Of a stretch of 64,000 nt of DNA, positions 42,526 through 52,004 are shown in pieces. The position numbers and the translations under genes are program-made. The stretch comes from an uncultured Clostridia bacterium. Lineage in GTDB: Bacteria; Bacillota; Clostridia; Peptostreptococcales; Anaerovoracaceae. Within the stretch, counting starts at the first letter, position 1; each line of letters opens with the position of its first letter. Location of the stretch: contig CAKQXD010000003.1 in NCBI GenBank assembly GCA_934281605.1, forward strand, positions 62,001 to 126,000. Direction: 5' to 3'. Below the pieces are notes generated by a model that made no database searches, was not told where the DNA came from, and was given only the letters and a program-made list of their open reading frames with translations.

Positions 42526-43599
42526 TTATTCCATTGCCAGCTGCAGCAGTTTGTCGATCAGATCCGGATACGGGATGCCGGACGCCTCCCAGAGTTTCGG
42601 ATACATGCTGATGCTGGTGAATCCCGGCAGTGTGTTGATCTCATTGAACACCACGCGTCCGCTTTCCTTCAGGAAAAAGTCCACTCGCGCCATGCCGCGA
42701 CAGCCCATGGTCTGATAAATCTTGACAGCCGCAGCCTTGATTTCCTGTTCCTTTTCCGGATCCAGATCCGCTACGACCGCCGTCTCCGACGCCGAATTCT
42801 CGTATTTCGCATTGTAGTCATAAAATTCGTTGGCTGCAAAGATCTCTCCAATGCACGATGCTTTCGGATCTTCGTTTCCCAGCACCGCCACTTCGATCTC
42901 ACGTCCTTTGATGGCTTCCTCCACCAGCACCTTATCGTCTTCTGCAAAGGCGATTTCCAGCGCTTTCGGCAGTTCTTCCGCATTCTTCACCTTGCTGATG
43001 CCTACAGAAGATCCGGCGTTAGCCGGCTTTACAAACAGCGGGAAAACGTCGTCGAAATAAGACGTAACGCCCAGCAGTTCTCCCTGCGGATCCTTTGCAT
43101 AACGCTGACGATGCAGAAGCGCCGCATCCGCCTGACTGATGCCGCCCGCCTGCTCCACCATTACCTTGGTGATCGCCTTGTCCATGGACGCCGCTGACGC
43201 CACCGTGTCCGATCCGACAAAAGGAAGCCCCGCGATCTGCAGAAGTCCCTGCATCCGTCCATCTTCGCCGTTTCTGCCGTGAAGCACCGGGAACACCACA
43301 TCGATAGCCAGTTCCCGCGTCGAACCATCCGCTTCCCGAACCAGCAGTCCCCGGAAGTCCCGGTCCAGACAAACCGCTACTTTACGGTTTCCCGGATCCT
43401 GCTCCCAGGAACCGTCACCGATACGAACAGCAGGGGAACTTGTCAAAAACCAGTTCCCCTCTTTCGTGATACCCACTGTATTTATCTCATACTTGTCCTC
43501 GCTGATGTGGGCGAGGATCGACGAAGCCGATACTCTCGAAACCTCATGTTCCGAGGAGACTCCGCCGAACAAAATCAGTACTTTCGTCTTATCCTTCAT
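42526..43599 (-). CDS. ddl: D-alanine-D-alanine ligase
   Basis: A 357-residue ATP-grasp ligase that makes the D-Ala-D-Ala end of peptidoglycan precursors. It opens with LILFGGVSSEHEVS, has VFPVLHGRNGEDG, PLFVKPANAGSSVGI for ATP and FNEINTLPGFT for metal and product. The start is the ATG of MKDKTK after AAGGGGG; the longer reading frame adds an Arg-rich, family-foreign stretch. It is 13 bases downstream of the LCP gene. Confidence 0.93.
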   Translation of the reverse strand: MKDKTKVLILFGGVSSEHEVSRVSASSILAHISEDKYEINTVGITKEGNWFLTSSPAVRIGDGSWEQDPGNRKVAVCLDRDFRGLLVREADGSTRELAIDVVFPVLHGRNGEDGRMQGLLQIAGLPFVGSDTVASAASMDKAITKVMVEQAGGISQADAALLHRQRYAKDPQGELLGVTSYFDDVFPLFVKPANAGSSVGISKVKNAEELPKALEIAFAEDDKVLVEEAIKGREIEVAVLGNEDPKASCIGEIFAANEFYDYNAKYENSASETAVVADLDPEKEQEIKAAAVKIYQTMGCRGMARVDFFLKESGRVVFNEINTLPGFTSISMYPKLWEASGIPYPDLIDKLLQLAME

Positions 43600-43612
43600 A
43601 TAGCCCCCTTGT

Positions 43613-45097
43613 TTAATACAGACCTGTCTTCGCAGAGATCCGCTTGCTGATTTTCTGTACATCCTGCGTCGGCGTGTAGCCTTCCTGACCAAAGAACTGC
43701 TCGTGCAGCTTCGTTACGTTGCTGCTCAGCGTTACAGGAGGTCCAAACCATCCGCCGTTGGACCACTGTCCTACGTCATACGGCCAGCCCACGCTGTCGG
43801 TCATCTCGTAGGAATTGAGCTTCAGCACCATATCCATCATATCGGCAGAAGACATATTGGTCTTGATTTCCGGCAGGATCTCATCCGAGATCTTGTTGAG
43901 CGCCTTGGTGTCCATCTTGGCAGCCTTCTTGAATGCCGCCTTGACGACGATCTTCATACGCTCGTTTCTCCGGTAGTCTCCTTCTACTGCATCCTTACGG
44001 ATACGGGCATAGGTAACGGCCTGGTTTCCGTTGAGGGTCTGCTTGCCGGCGCTCTGGATCTTGGCGTCTGATCCGCCGATGTTATTATATGTATCCTGGA
44101 TGTATTTGTTCATTTCCTTGATTTCGGACTGCTTGATTTCAATGTCAAGGCCGCCGAGAGCGTCTACCGTATCGGCAACTGACTTCCAGTTGACCACTAC
44201 GACTTCCTTGATATTCAGATCCAGGTTTTTATTCAATGTGTACAGCATCTTGGTCGGTCCGCCGTAGAAATAGCCGTGGGTCACCTTGTCCAGTCCCGGG
44301 GAATTGTCACCCAGATCCAGCATGGTATCCCGGTACACGGAGAACATCTTGATCTCGTTGGTTTCCTTGTTGATGCTTGCGACGATGATGGCGTCGCTTC
44401 GCACGTTTTCATCGCTGCTCATATCGCGGGCGTCGATTCCCAGAAGTGCGATATTTCTGTAGTTTCTAAGATCGGAATCCACCTGCGGATTGATACCGAT
44501 CAGGTCTGGATCCAGCTCGATCCGCCCTACGTTGTCCAGTGTATTCTTGACCACCGTAAGTCCTGCTGCGATGGCTCCGCCGATACCGATGACCAGGATC
44601 AGTACGACGATCAGAGCGATCTTCAGACCTCTGCCCTTCTTTTTCTTCTTTTTCCGCTTCTTCGGAGTGCTGCCGGATCCGTTTCCGCCCTCTGCAAAGA
44701 ATGCGTCTTCTTTCTGGGCTTTCTTTCTGGCTTTTTTCTCCGCACGTGTCAGCTTGTCCGCCTTGTTGACACGTCCCTGTCTGGCAACCGGTTCCCGCTG
44801 GCTTTCCCGCTCTTGCCGGTACTGCGCTTCCGCCGCTTCCCGGCTCTGCCGCCGCATCCGCGACGCACCATAAGGCGTGTTCTCTACGGAAGAGCGCACA
44901 CCAGAAGACTCGTAGTCCCGGGACTGCTGCTGATATCCGGAACGATTTGGGATGTAGGAACCATACAGCGTATCATCCTTGACGTAGCTTCCTCTTTCTT
45001 CATTATGTTCCCGCAGCCTGAGATATTCCTGGTACGCGTCCTCTCTGGCGCGGTCTTCCCTGCTGCGGTCATTATCATATCCTCTATTTTTATCCAT
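43613..45097 (-). CDS. LytR-CpsA-Psr (LCP) wall-polymer ligase
   Basis: A 494-residue protein. A long charged, disordered cytoplasmic region (1-158) is followed by one membrane helix (159-182) and an external LCP domain (LLGIDARD, SVYRDTMLD, then TYARIRKDAVEGDYRRNERM). LCP proteins move wall teichoic acid or capsule from undecaprenyl carrier to peptidoglycan. It lies between ddl and the teichoic-acid-like locus, which fits that role. The long N-terminal tail is unusual for size. Confidence 0.9.
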   Translation of the reverse strand: MDKNRGYDNDRSREDRAREDAYQEYLRLREHNEERGSYVKDDTLYGSYIPNRSGYQQQSRDYESSGVRSSVENTPYGASRMRRQSREAAEAQYRQERESQREPVARQGRVNKADKLTRAEKKARKKAQKEDAFFAEGGNGSGSTPKKRKKKKKKGRGLKIALIVVLILVIGIGGAIAAGLTVVKNTLDNVGRIELDPDLIGINPQVDSDLRNYRNIALLGIDARDMSSDENVRSDAIIVASINKETNEIKMFSVYRDTMLDLGDNSPGLDKVTHGYFYGGPTKMLYTLNKNLDLNIKEVVVVNWKSVADTVDALGGLDIEIKQSEIKEMNKYIQDTYNNIGGSDAKIQSAGKQTLNGNQAVTYARIRKDAVEGDYRRNERMKIVVKAAFKKAAKMDTKALNKISDEILPEIKTNMSSADMMDMVLKLNSYEMTDSVGWPYDVGQWSNGGWFGPPVTLSSNVTKLHEQFFGQEGYTPTQDVQKISKRISAKTGLY

Positions 45098-45130
45098 ATG
45101 GTAATACCTGCTCCTTTCATGTCACAGTCC

Positions 45131-45159
45131 ATTATAGCAATAGAACGTCATCCATGCAA
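45131..45159 (-). promoter_or_regulatory. Promoter of the LCP-ddl-thrS region
   Basis: Minus-strand TTGCAT (45154-45159), 17 bases, TATAAT (45131-45136), some 35 bases before the LCP start. Confidence 0.65.
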
Positions 45160-45162
45160 CAA

Positions 45163-45180
45163 AGTGGGGGGATTCCCACT
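45163..45180 (-). terminator. Weak terminator after the phosphohexomutase gene
   Basis: AGTGGG/CCCACT stem followed in the minus sense by TTTGTTG, about 30 bases beyond the phosphohexomutase stop. Confidence 0.45.
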
Positions 45181-45206
45181 GTAAAAGTTATGTGAAAATG
45201 GTAAAT

Positions 45207-46874
45207 TTAAAAGGTTCTTAAGAATTCTTCAATGGATTCCTGCACTTTTTCAAAGCGTTCCTGTGCTGCCTCCCGGCTCTCCGCTCGAATACAGTAATAA
45301 AATTTGATCTTCGGTTCCGTTCCCGATGGACGCACTGCGATCCAGGATCCGCTGGAAAAACAGAACTTCAACACATCGGAAACAGGAAGATTTTCAATGC
45401 CCTTTTTATAGTCCAGGATCTGCTCCGGTTTTCCCAGTGCTGCAAAGACCGACGCCCCGCGGCTTCGCAGCCGCGTCATGATCTTCTGCATCATCTTTGC
45501 ACCCTTAGAACCCTCAAACACAAAGGAATCCTGCTCATCGATATAATAGCCGTGCTCCCGATAAAGCGCCTCCAGCGCATCTGCCACCGTTCTGCCTTGC
45601 GCCTTGTGCCACGCCGCGGCCTCGCAGAAAAGCATCGCCGCAGACACGCCGTCCTTATCCCGGATATGCGTTCCGCCAATATAGCCGTGACTTTCCTCAT
45701 AGGCGAACAGAAACTGCCCCCGCTCCATCCGATTGATTTCATTGCAGACGAACTTGGATCCCGTCAAGGTCCGGATCACCGATCCACCGCGAGACGTCAC
45801 GATCCGTTCTCCCAGATCGCCTGTCACAATGGTCGTCACCAGCTTCTTTCCATCCTTTTCTGTGTCTTTGCTGAGAAAATCTGCCAGTAATGCGCCGATC
45901 TGATTTCCCGAAAGGTACATCACCTGATCCCCCACGACAACGCCTGCTCCGATCCGGTCACTGTCCGGATCCGTTCCGATGAGCACATCCGCATGGGTCT
46001 GTAAAGCCTTGCGCTCCGCCAGCCGAAACACCTCCGGCTCCTCCGGATTTGGCTTTCTGAGTCCCGGGAATTCTCCGTTGAACTCCGCCTGTTCTTCCAC
46101 CAGCTGCACATGGGAAAAACCGTCGTTTTTCAAAGTCCCCAGAACAAAATCCCGTCCAGAGCCGAACAGAGATGTGTAAACGATGTGCAATTCGTCTTTC
46201 GCTCTTTGCTCTTTCAGCCTGCTGCAGGCAACCGCAGCCTCCATAAACCGTTGGGATATATCTTCTCCGATCCGCTCGATATTCTCCTGTGACAGGCTTT
46301 CACAGCGCGGAATATCCAATGGATCCGTATTCTGCTGCATCCAGCCGAAGATGGCTTCCGTCTTCTCCGGCCCCATCTGTGCCCCGGAAGCATCGTAAGT
46401 TTTGAACCCGTTATATGCCTTCGTGTTGTGACTAGCCGTCACAACAGCTCCGCCGTCGCACTGCAGCTCCCGTATGGTATAAGAAAGCAGCGGCACTGGA
46501 GACGGCCGATCAAACAGCAGGACGTGCAGACCTGCATGTGCCAGGACCTTCGCTGCTTCTTCTGCAAAGGTACGGGAATCGTTCCTGGTATCATAGGCTA
46601 TCGCCACTTTTGCATCTCGTCCTAAGAGCTGCGCCATGCCCCAGGCAGCCAGCCTAATGGTATAACGATTGATCCGGTTGGATCCCAGTCCGACCTTCCC
46701 CCGCATACCGGCTGTCCCGAATGGCACCCTGCGGTAAAAACATTCGTGCTGTTCTTCATCCGTCATGGAAATGAGCTGTGCTCGCTCCGCTTTCGTCAGA
46801 TCCGGCAGCTGGCGCCATTTATTATATTCTGTTTTAAAGCCTTGCTCTGTATTACTCTGCTTCTTTTTCTTCAT
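45207..46874 (-). CDS. Phosphoglucomutase/phosphomannomutase
   Basis: A 555-residue alpha-D-phosphohexomutase. TASHNTKAYNGFK carries the phospho-serine, GTDPDSDRIG binds the metal and RPSGTEPKIKFY binds phosphate. It interconverts hexose 1- and 6-phosphates for nucleotide-sugar supply. The start is the ATG of MKKKKQ six bases after GGAG; the frame remains open upstream but that stretch is Cys-rich and lies inside the gtrA gene. It overlaps the end of gtrA by 23 bases and ends the teichoic-acid-like operon. Confidence 0.88.
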   Translation of the reverse strand: MKKKKQSNTEQGFKTEYNKWRQLPDLTKAERAQLISMTDEEQHECFYRRVPFGTAGMRGKVGLGSNRINRYTIRLAAWGMAQLLGRDAKVAIAYDTRNDSRTFAEEAAKVLAHAGLHVLLFDRPSPVPLLSYTIRELQCDGGAVVTASHNTKAYNGFKTYDASGAQMGPEKTEAIFGWMQQNTDPLDIPRCESLSQENIERIGEDISQRFMEAAVACSRLKEQRAKDELHIVYTSLFGSGRDFVLGTLKNDGFSHVQLVEEQAEFNGEFPGLRKPNPEEPEVFRLAERKALQTHADVLIGTDPDSDRIGAGVVVGDQVMYLSGNQIGALLADFLSKDTEKDGKKLVTTIVTGDLGERIVTSRGGSVIRTLTGSKFVCNEINRMERGQFLFAYEESHGYIGGTHIRDKDGVSAAMLFCEAAAWHKAQGRTVADALEALYREHGYYIDEQDSFVFEGSKGAKMMQKIMTRLRSRGASVFAALGKPEQILDYKKGIENLPVSDVLKFCFSSGSWIAVRPSGTEPKIKFYYCIRAESREAAQERFEKVQESIEEFLRTF

Positions 46875-47277
46875 TGTGTTCTCCAAAGACAAAATGCCGC
46901 TGTCCCAGATAATTGAATCCGGTAAACAGGCACATCCCTGCCAGCATAGCCAGGTTTTCCTGCAGGTGCTGCGTTCCTCCTGCAAGCAGAAACCGGACTG
47001 CAGGTTTTGCGATCCCGTAAGCAAGCAGGTAGCAAACTGCGATGTTCCCTGCAAACCGCAGTACACTTTGCACCACCCTGCCCTCGTGCCGGAATGTAAA
47101 CCGCTTGTTGAGCACATAGCTTACGATGCTCCCCACGATGTAGTTGGCTGCCGAGGATGTCCAGTAGGAGCATCCCGCCAGGTTGTACAGGCCGAACATG
47201 ATGGCAGTCCCCACCAGGGTGTTGATCACGCCTACCAGAATGAATTTTAGCAGTTTTTTGTCGATGATTTTTCTCAA
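46852..47277 (-). CDS. GtrA-family membrane protein
   Basis: A 141-residue protein with four hydrophobic segments; FILVGVINTLVGTAIMFGLYN and the NYIVGSIVSYVLNKRFTF segment are typical of GtrA. The family is linked to flipping of undecaprenyl-linked single sugars for polymer decoration. It starts with TTG nine bases after GGAG and begins directly at the stop of the SDR gene. Confidence 0.82.
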   Translation of the reverse strand: MRKIIDKKLLKFILVGVINTLVGTAIMFGLYNLAGCSYWTSSAANYIVGSIVSYVLNKRFTFRHEGRVVQSVLRFAGNIAVCYLLAYGIAKPAVRFLLAGGTQHLQENLAMLAGMCLFTGFNYLGQRHFVFGEHNEEKEAE

Positions 47278-48309
47278 TTACTGATTCTCCAGATACTGTA
47301 CAGTTCGCATCAGACCATCTCTTAAAGAGTATACCGGATGCCATCCCAGTTCATGCAGCCGATCGCTGTTAAGAATCCCCAGTGTAAAAGGTGCTGCACC
47401 AGTATTCTTGGTTTCCTTCGGAAGCTCCATCACAACTTGGATCCCGCGCTCCGCATAGGCATCCGCCAGAGTTTCTGCCAGCTGGCGAATGGATACGGTG
47501 GATTCCGGACTGGAAATATTGTATACCATCTCATCCGAATCCAGCAAAATACGGAAAATAGCCGCCACAGCATCGCTGACATAGGTATAAGTCCGGATCG
47601 GCTTTCCTTCACTTTTCATCACGATATTTCTGTTGTTGATCACATCACGCAGGAAATCCGCCTGAACGCGACCGTCATCTACGGACATGCCCGGTCCATA
47701 GGTGTGGGCCAGACGAGCCACCTTCGCATTCAAATCGTACTGCTGTGCGAAAGAAGCGCACATGGTCTCTGCAGCTTTCTTTCCTTCTGGGTAGCAGGAT
47801 CGCGGCGACAGCGGATCGACAAAGCCATAGCTGTCTTCCGTAAATTCTTTTTGATCCTCATACGGCTGTCCATAGATCTCACGGGAGGAAATGAACACAT
47901 ATCCCTCCGCATGACTTCTGCGTGCTAAATCTAATGTATAATATGCACCCAATGTATTAGCGGCAATCGTTCCCACCGGATCTTCGCGCATGATCAACGG
48001 GCTGGCAGGGCTTGCTGCATGAATGATATAATCAAACGCCACATCCGTCTGGATTGGCTCCGCTACGCTCTGCTGCAGCACTTTCACCTGATTTCGAATA
48101 TCCTCAGGAAGTTTCTCCGGATGGCGCACCAGCGCATACAGTTCCAGATCATTTCCGGAATTCTCTTTCCACTGTAAAATCGTCCGGCTGATATAGCTCC
48201 CCAGCATTCCGCTGGCTCCCGTCACCAGAATGCGTTTGCCGTTGAACTTTTCCCAGCTCAGTTTTTCTTTTAAAATAGTTTGTGCATCTTCCTGTAAAAT
48301 ATGGCTCAT
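47278..48309 (-). CDS. NAD-dependent epimerase/dehydratase beside TarI-like gene
   Basis: A 343-residue extended SDR. VTGASGMLGSYISR binds NAD, and the Tyr-x3-Lys of CYPEGKKAAE resembles UDP-glucuronate decarboxylase-like enzymes. It lies between the cytidylyltransferase and GtrA genes. In ribitol teichoic acid loci the cytidylyltransferase partner is the reductase TarJ, an unrelated enzyme, so this SDR may act on a CDP- or UDP-sugar instead. Substrate unknown. Confidence 0.7.
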   Translation of the reverse strand: MSHILQEDAQTILKEKLSWEKFNGKRILVTGASGMLGSYISRTILQWKENSGNDLELYALVRHPEKLPEDIRNQVKVLQQSVAEPIQTDVAFDYIIHAASPASPLIMREDPVGTIAANTLGAYYTLDLARRSHAEGYVFISSREIYGQPYEDQKEFTEDSYGFVDPLSPRSCYPEGKKAAETMCASFAQQYDLNAKVARLAHTYGPGMSVDDGRVQADFLRDVINNRNIVMKSEGKPIRTYTYVSDAVAAIFRILLDSDEMVYNISSPESTVSIRQLAETLADAYAERGIQVVMELPKETKNTGAAPFTLGILNSDRLHELGWHPVYSLRDGLMRTVQYLENQ

Positions 48310-48318
48310 AGTCTTCCT

Positions 48319-49077
48319 CTATTTCTTTAAATTCTCTGCGATCTCACCCTGTGACAATCCCAGTGCCTGACGGGTCTCTCGGTATTCCAGCATTGCACGG
48401 AACACATATAAGTCCTCCGGCGTCGTTACCTTGATGTTGCCTCGGTTTCCTTCCACCAGATGAACTTCTTTCCCAACAGCGCGCATCAGCGTACAGGTAT
48501 CGATAATCCCTTCATACGAAGGATTGGTCTTACGCACCTGTTCATGGGCTCGCAGGACGTCGCTCAGTAAAAAACTCTGAGGAGCCTGCGCGGTGTAAAA
48601 AGAACTGCGATCTGGGGATTCTTCTACGATCTGACCACCTTTGCTAATGATCGGCGTTTCAAAGAATTTCGTGCAGGTCACAGCGGAGCCATATTCTTTC
48701 ACGCTGCGTAAATTGGCATCGATTACTTCTGACGTAATGCAGGGACGCACTCCATCATGGATCATGACGATATTGTCCTGTCCTTCGCTCTCACAGGCTG
48801 CCTCCAGTCCATGCCGAATCGAATCCTGCCCTGTCGCACCACCTGGTACAATTTTTTTTATTTTCGTGATCAAAAACCGCTTCACTAATTTTTGTAAACG
48901 CGAAATATAATCTTCCTTGCACGCCACATAAATAGCATCTACTGCCGGATGCTCTTCGAAAATTTCCAGCGTGTGGATGATAATAGGTTTTCCATCCACT
49001 TCAATAAACTGCTTGGGAAGTCCAGATCCCATACGGGCACCGCTTCCACCGGCAAATATCACTGCTATATTTTTCAT
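48319..49077 (-). CDS. IspD/TarI-family cytidylyltransferase
   Basis: A 252-residue protein with AVIFAGGSGARMGSGLPKQF (CTP site) and MIHDGVRPCI. Such enzymes make CDP-methylerythritol (IspD) or CDP-ribitol (TarI). AAGGAGG precedes the ATG, which overlaps the stop of the TagF-like gene. TarI or a related CDP-polyol role is preferred because it is joined to polymerase and flippase genes and no isoprenoid gene is near. Confidence 0.8.
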   Translation of the reverse strand: MKNIAVIFAGGSGARMGSGLPKQFIEVDGKPIIIHTLEIFEEHPAVDAIYVACKEDYISRLQKLVKRFLITKIKKIVPGGATGQDSIRHGLEAACESEGQDNIVMIHDGVRPCITSEVIDANLRSVKEYGSAVTCTKFFETPIISKGGQIVEESPDRSSFYTAQAPQSFLLSDVLRAHEQVRKTNPSYEGIIDTCTLMRAVGKEVHLVEGNRGNIKVTTPEDLYVFRAMLEYRETRQALGLSQGEIAENLKK

Positions 49078-50720
49078 TCGAATTCTCCTCCTTGCAACAG
49101 GATTTCATCAATTACCCGATCTGAGGCATCACCTCGGTATCCGCCAAAGTTATCCTTCGCAAACTGAATGATCTTTTCTATTTCAAAGTCTTTCTTCTCC
49201 AGACATTCCATCAGCTGATCAAAGGTATCACAGACTTTGCCCGGGGCACTGTCCAGAATGCTCCGATGCACGCCCCGTGTCAACTCGTAAAATTCACGAT
49301 CGTAAGTATAAAATATGACTGGCCGCTGCAGCCATGCATATTCGAAGTAGTTCGAGGAATAGTCTGTGATCAAAAGATCCGTCACATAATATAACTTATT
49401 GATATCCGGAAATTTGCTAAACTCCCAGATAAGATCCTGCTGATTCTTCGGAATCTCCGGCAGCCGTTTCACGAACGGATGCATTTTTATAAGAAATACA
49501 GCGTTTTCTTTTTTACAAAAATCATAGATTCTCTGGAAATCCAGTTTGGAATAATCATAATACGCATATTTTTGTTCCGCTCCGCGATAAGTAGGAGCGA
49601 ATAAAATGATTTTCTTCTTTTGCAGAGCCGGATACTTCGAATAAAATTCACTCCGGAATTCCTCGATCACTTCGGGATCCAGAAACCCATCCATACGAGG
49701 CATCCCTACGGGGTAAAATGCTTCTTTTTCGATACCAAACACTTCATGGAATACATCGATCAAATGCTCCGATCCAGTAATCACATGAGTATACTGTTTA
49801 TGACAGGAGCCGGCTGGAAACGGACTGCCGTCCTTACCGAACCTGCTGTATCCAACGGATTTAAAGCCCTCTCCAGCATGCCATACCTGAATCAGCTTTG
49901 TCTTTTTACCCAAATGGAAAAATCCAAATACCGGAGCATAATCATCCACAAAAATAACATCCTGTCTGGCAATTTTCGTTACGACTTTGATCCAGCTGAA
50001 AATGTCCTTGCCGCTCTGGTGTTTCCCTGCAGCACTGCGATAGGAATATGTCATCTTAAATTTCTGATCCAGATTTCGTTCCCGAATACGGGCGTCAATA
50101 TATTTCAGGTTTCCCCACAGAACGTCCTTGGTCTCGCTCATGATCATCACGCGCGTCCCGTTTTTCGGAGTCAATGTATAAAGCACATGATAGTAACAGC
50201 GTATCAGAAGAATCGCAGCATACATAAAGAAACGCTTTGTCTTTTCCTTTGCAGAACGAACTTCACGAACATAGCGTCTCTTTCGCCATTTTTTATTCTC
50301 GATCATAAAGTAGCTGTCCAGATAAAAAGACAGATTTGTATCATCTTCTGAAGTCACTCCGAATGTTACAGTATACGCCATCTGCTCCTGTGCATAGCGA
50401 AATGTACGGGAAAGCGAATCCAGCTGATACGAGGTATTCGCATCGATGCCGCAAAGGAATTCCCGCGAGTTTTCTGCAGGAGAAACAGCTATGATCTGCC
50501 ATCTGCCATTTTCTAAAAAGCTTCGCTCACTGACACAGGTGATATTTAAAGTAAGATAAGACTTTCCATTTTCCCAGGTGCTGTCCAGCTTTATGGAAGG
50601 GTAATTGGAATTTTTTAAATAAAATATCGTTGCTGAATCGGGACTGGAGACTTCCAGATGAAGGAAGATACGTTCCCACCAGATTTTCTTTATTACAAAT
50701 GAATTTGCATTTTCTACCAT
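49074..50720 (-). CDS. CDP-glycerol/ribitol phosphotransferase (TagF/TarL-like)
   Basis: A 548-residue protein. The C-terminal domain of about 370 residues has the TagF/TagB pattern: QVWHAGEGFKSVGYSRFG, FAPTYRG, KMHPFV and DLLITDYSSNYFEYAWLQRP. The N-terminal 170 residues are a beta-rich region without a name. It polymerises polyol phosphate on a lipid carrier at the membrane. The start ATG follows AGGAG at seven bases; the frame upstream is not family-like. Its promoter overlaps that of the divergent TagF-like gene. Confidence 0.85.
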   Translation of the reverse strand: MVENANSFVIKKIWWERIFLHLEVSSPDSATIFYLKNSNYPSIKLDSTWENGKSYLTLNITCVSERSFLENGRWQIIAVSPAENSREFLCGIDANTSYQLDSLSRTFRYAQEQMAYTVTFGVTSEDDTNLSFYLDSYFMIENKKWRKRRYVREVRSAKEKTKRFFMYAAILLIRCYYHVLYTLTPKNGTRVMIMSETKDVLWGNLKYIDARIRERNLDQKFKMTYSYRSAAGKHQSGKDIFSWIKVVTKIARQDVIFVDDYAPVFGFFHLGKKTKLIQVWHAGEGFKSVGYSRFGKDGSPFPAGSCHKQYTHVITGSEHLIDVFHEVFGIEKEAFYPVGMPRMDGFLDPEVIEEFRSEFYSKYPALQKKKIILFAPTYRGAEQKYAYYDYSKLDFQRIYDFCKKENAVFLIKMHPFVKRLPEIPKNQQDLIWEFSKFPDINKLYYVTDLLITDYSSNYFEYAWLQRPVIFYTYDREFYELTRGVHRSILDSAPGKVCDTFDQLMECLEKKDFEIEKIIQFAKDNFGGYRGDASDRVIDEILLQGGEFE

Positions 50721-50745
50721 AACAAATCTCCTGTCAATCTCAATA

Positions 50746-50791
50746 ATAGTACCATAAAAATGTTGAAAAAACAACGTTTTCTTGCTATACT
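50746..50791. promoter_or_regulatory. Overlapping divergent promoters
   Basis: Plus: TTGAAA (50763-50768), 17 bases, TATACT (50786-50791). Minus: TTGTTT (50769-50774), 17 bases, TACTAT (50746-50751). The two -35 boxes abut, so use of one may exclude the other. Confidence 0.6.
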
Positions 50792-50812
50792 TTCATGGTA
50801 CTGGAGGTTCAA

Positions 50813-51946
50813 ATGAAAGGAATCATAAAAGCAGGGATCTGCATTCTCAATGTGATATATGGCATATTAAAACTATTTCCTCAGCAAAAGAAAGTCGTAT
50901 TTCTCAGTCGTCAAAGCGACTCTCCTTCCATCGACATCACGATGCTGCAGGATAAAATAACAGAGCTTCATCCAGACTATAAGACAATTATACTCTGTAA
51001 AAAACTGAATAACGGCATATCGTCCGCCATCGGATACTGTTTTCATATGCTGCGTCAAATGTATCATCTGGCAACTTCCGAAATCGCGATACTGGATTCC
51101 TACTGTATCGCGGTCAGCATCCTACACCATAGAAAAAGTCTTTTGATCATTCAGATGTGGCACTCTGTCGGAACAATGAAAAAATTTGGCTATAGTATTC
51201 TGGATAAGCCGGAAGGAAGTTCATCTAAAGTGGCTGAACTGATGAAAATGCATGCCAATTACGATTACATCTTGGCAGGTGGCGATGGATATAAAGAACA
51301 TCTGGCAGATGGCTTTCGGTATTCACTGGACAAAATCGTAACGCTCCCTCTGCCCCGTGTAGAGCGACTAAAGGATCCCGAATACGCAGCTGCCACCCGA
51401 AAGCAAATTTTATCGAGCTATCCGCAGCTGACAAAAAAGAAAAATATCGTATATGTTCCAACCTTCCGCAAAGTAAATGATGAAGCATTCCTGGATGCAC
51501 TAAAAGCCCTGTGCCAAGCGGTTGATTACAGGAAGTACAACCTGATCATAAAGGTCCATCCACTAACAGACTTAAAAGGCTTTGACGCCGAGAAAGCCAT
51601 CATCGATCAGAACTATTCCTCAGTAGATATGCTTTACATCAGCGACGTGGTAATTAGTGATTACAGCTGTATCATTTACGAAGCTGCGCTATTAGATAAA
51701 CCGTTGTACTTCTACACGTATGACTATGAAGACTATATGAGTAGCCGAGAAATCTATATGGACTACAAAGAAGAAATTCCCGGGCCTATGGAAAGTTCCG
51801 CTAAAGCTTTACTGGCCGATATTGATGCAGAGAATTACGATATGAACAGACTGCACACTTTCCTTCATAAGTATGTATTTACGGGAAGTCCTCATGAAAC
51901 GGAAGACATCGTGAAGTTTGCGTTTGCGCATAAGAAAACCTCGTAG
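50813..51946 (+). CDS. CDP-glycerol glycerophosphotransferase family protein (TagB/TagF-like)
   Basis: A 377-residue protein with IIQMWHSVGTMKKFGYSI, VPTFRK, KVHPL and VVISDYSCIIYEAALLDKP, the conserved sites of teichoic-acid glycerophosphotransferases. The size fits a TagB-like primase more than a polymerase. GGAGG lies five bases before the ATG. Its stop codon lies inside what was the left arm of an intrinsic terminator, now split by the IS element. Confidence 0.85.
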   Translation: MKGIIKAGICILNVIYGILKLFPQQKKVVFLSRQSDSPSIDITMLQDKITELHPDYKTIILCKKLNNGISSAIGYCFHMLRQMYHLATSEIAILDSYCIAVSILHHRKSLLIIQMWHSVGTMKKFGYSILDKPEGSSSKVAELMKMHANYDYILAGGDGYKEHLADGFRYSLDKIVTLPLPRVERLKDPEYAAATRKQILSSYPQLTKKKNIVYVPTFRKVNDEAFLDALKALCQAVDYRKYNLIIKVHPLTDLKGFDAEKAIIDQNYSSVDMLYISDVVISDYSCIIYEAALLDKPLYFYTYDYEDYMSSREIYMDYKEEIPGPMESSAKALLADIDAENYDMNRLHTFLHKYVFTGSPHETEDIVKFAFAHKKTS

Positions 51947-51948
51947 GA
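51935..51948. terminator. Left half of an IS-split terminator
   Basis: AAAACCTCGTAGGA pairs (one T-G wobble) with TCCTGCGAGGTTTT at 53491-53504. Without the IS and one GGA copy they form a 14-base stem with loop TCAATT and a T-run: a bidirectional terminator between convergent genes. Confidence 0.8.
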
Positions 51949-52004
51949 TGTACCGACCCCCAAAAGTTAGACCAAAACTCTAACGATTGGAGGTCGGTAT
52001 TTTT

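Noticed and set aside
43600..43692. A longer N terminus for Ddl
   Set aside because: The extra 31 residues are Arg-rich, overlap the LCP gene and lie before a good ribosome site for the standard start.
46875..47117. An 81-residue N-terminal extension of the phosphohexomutase
   Set aside because: It is Cys-rich, lies inside gtrA in another frame, and the family start with a ribosome site is downstream.
48319..49077. IspD of the isoprenoid MEP pathway
   Set aside because: Possible by family, but the gene is embedded among wall-polymer genes with no ispF or other isoprenoid gene, so a TarI-like role is preferred.
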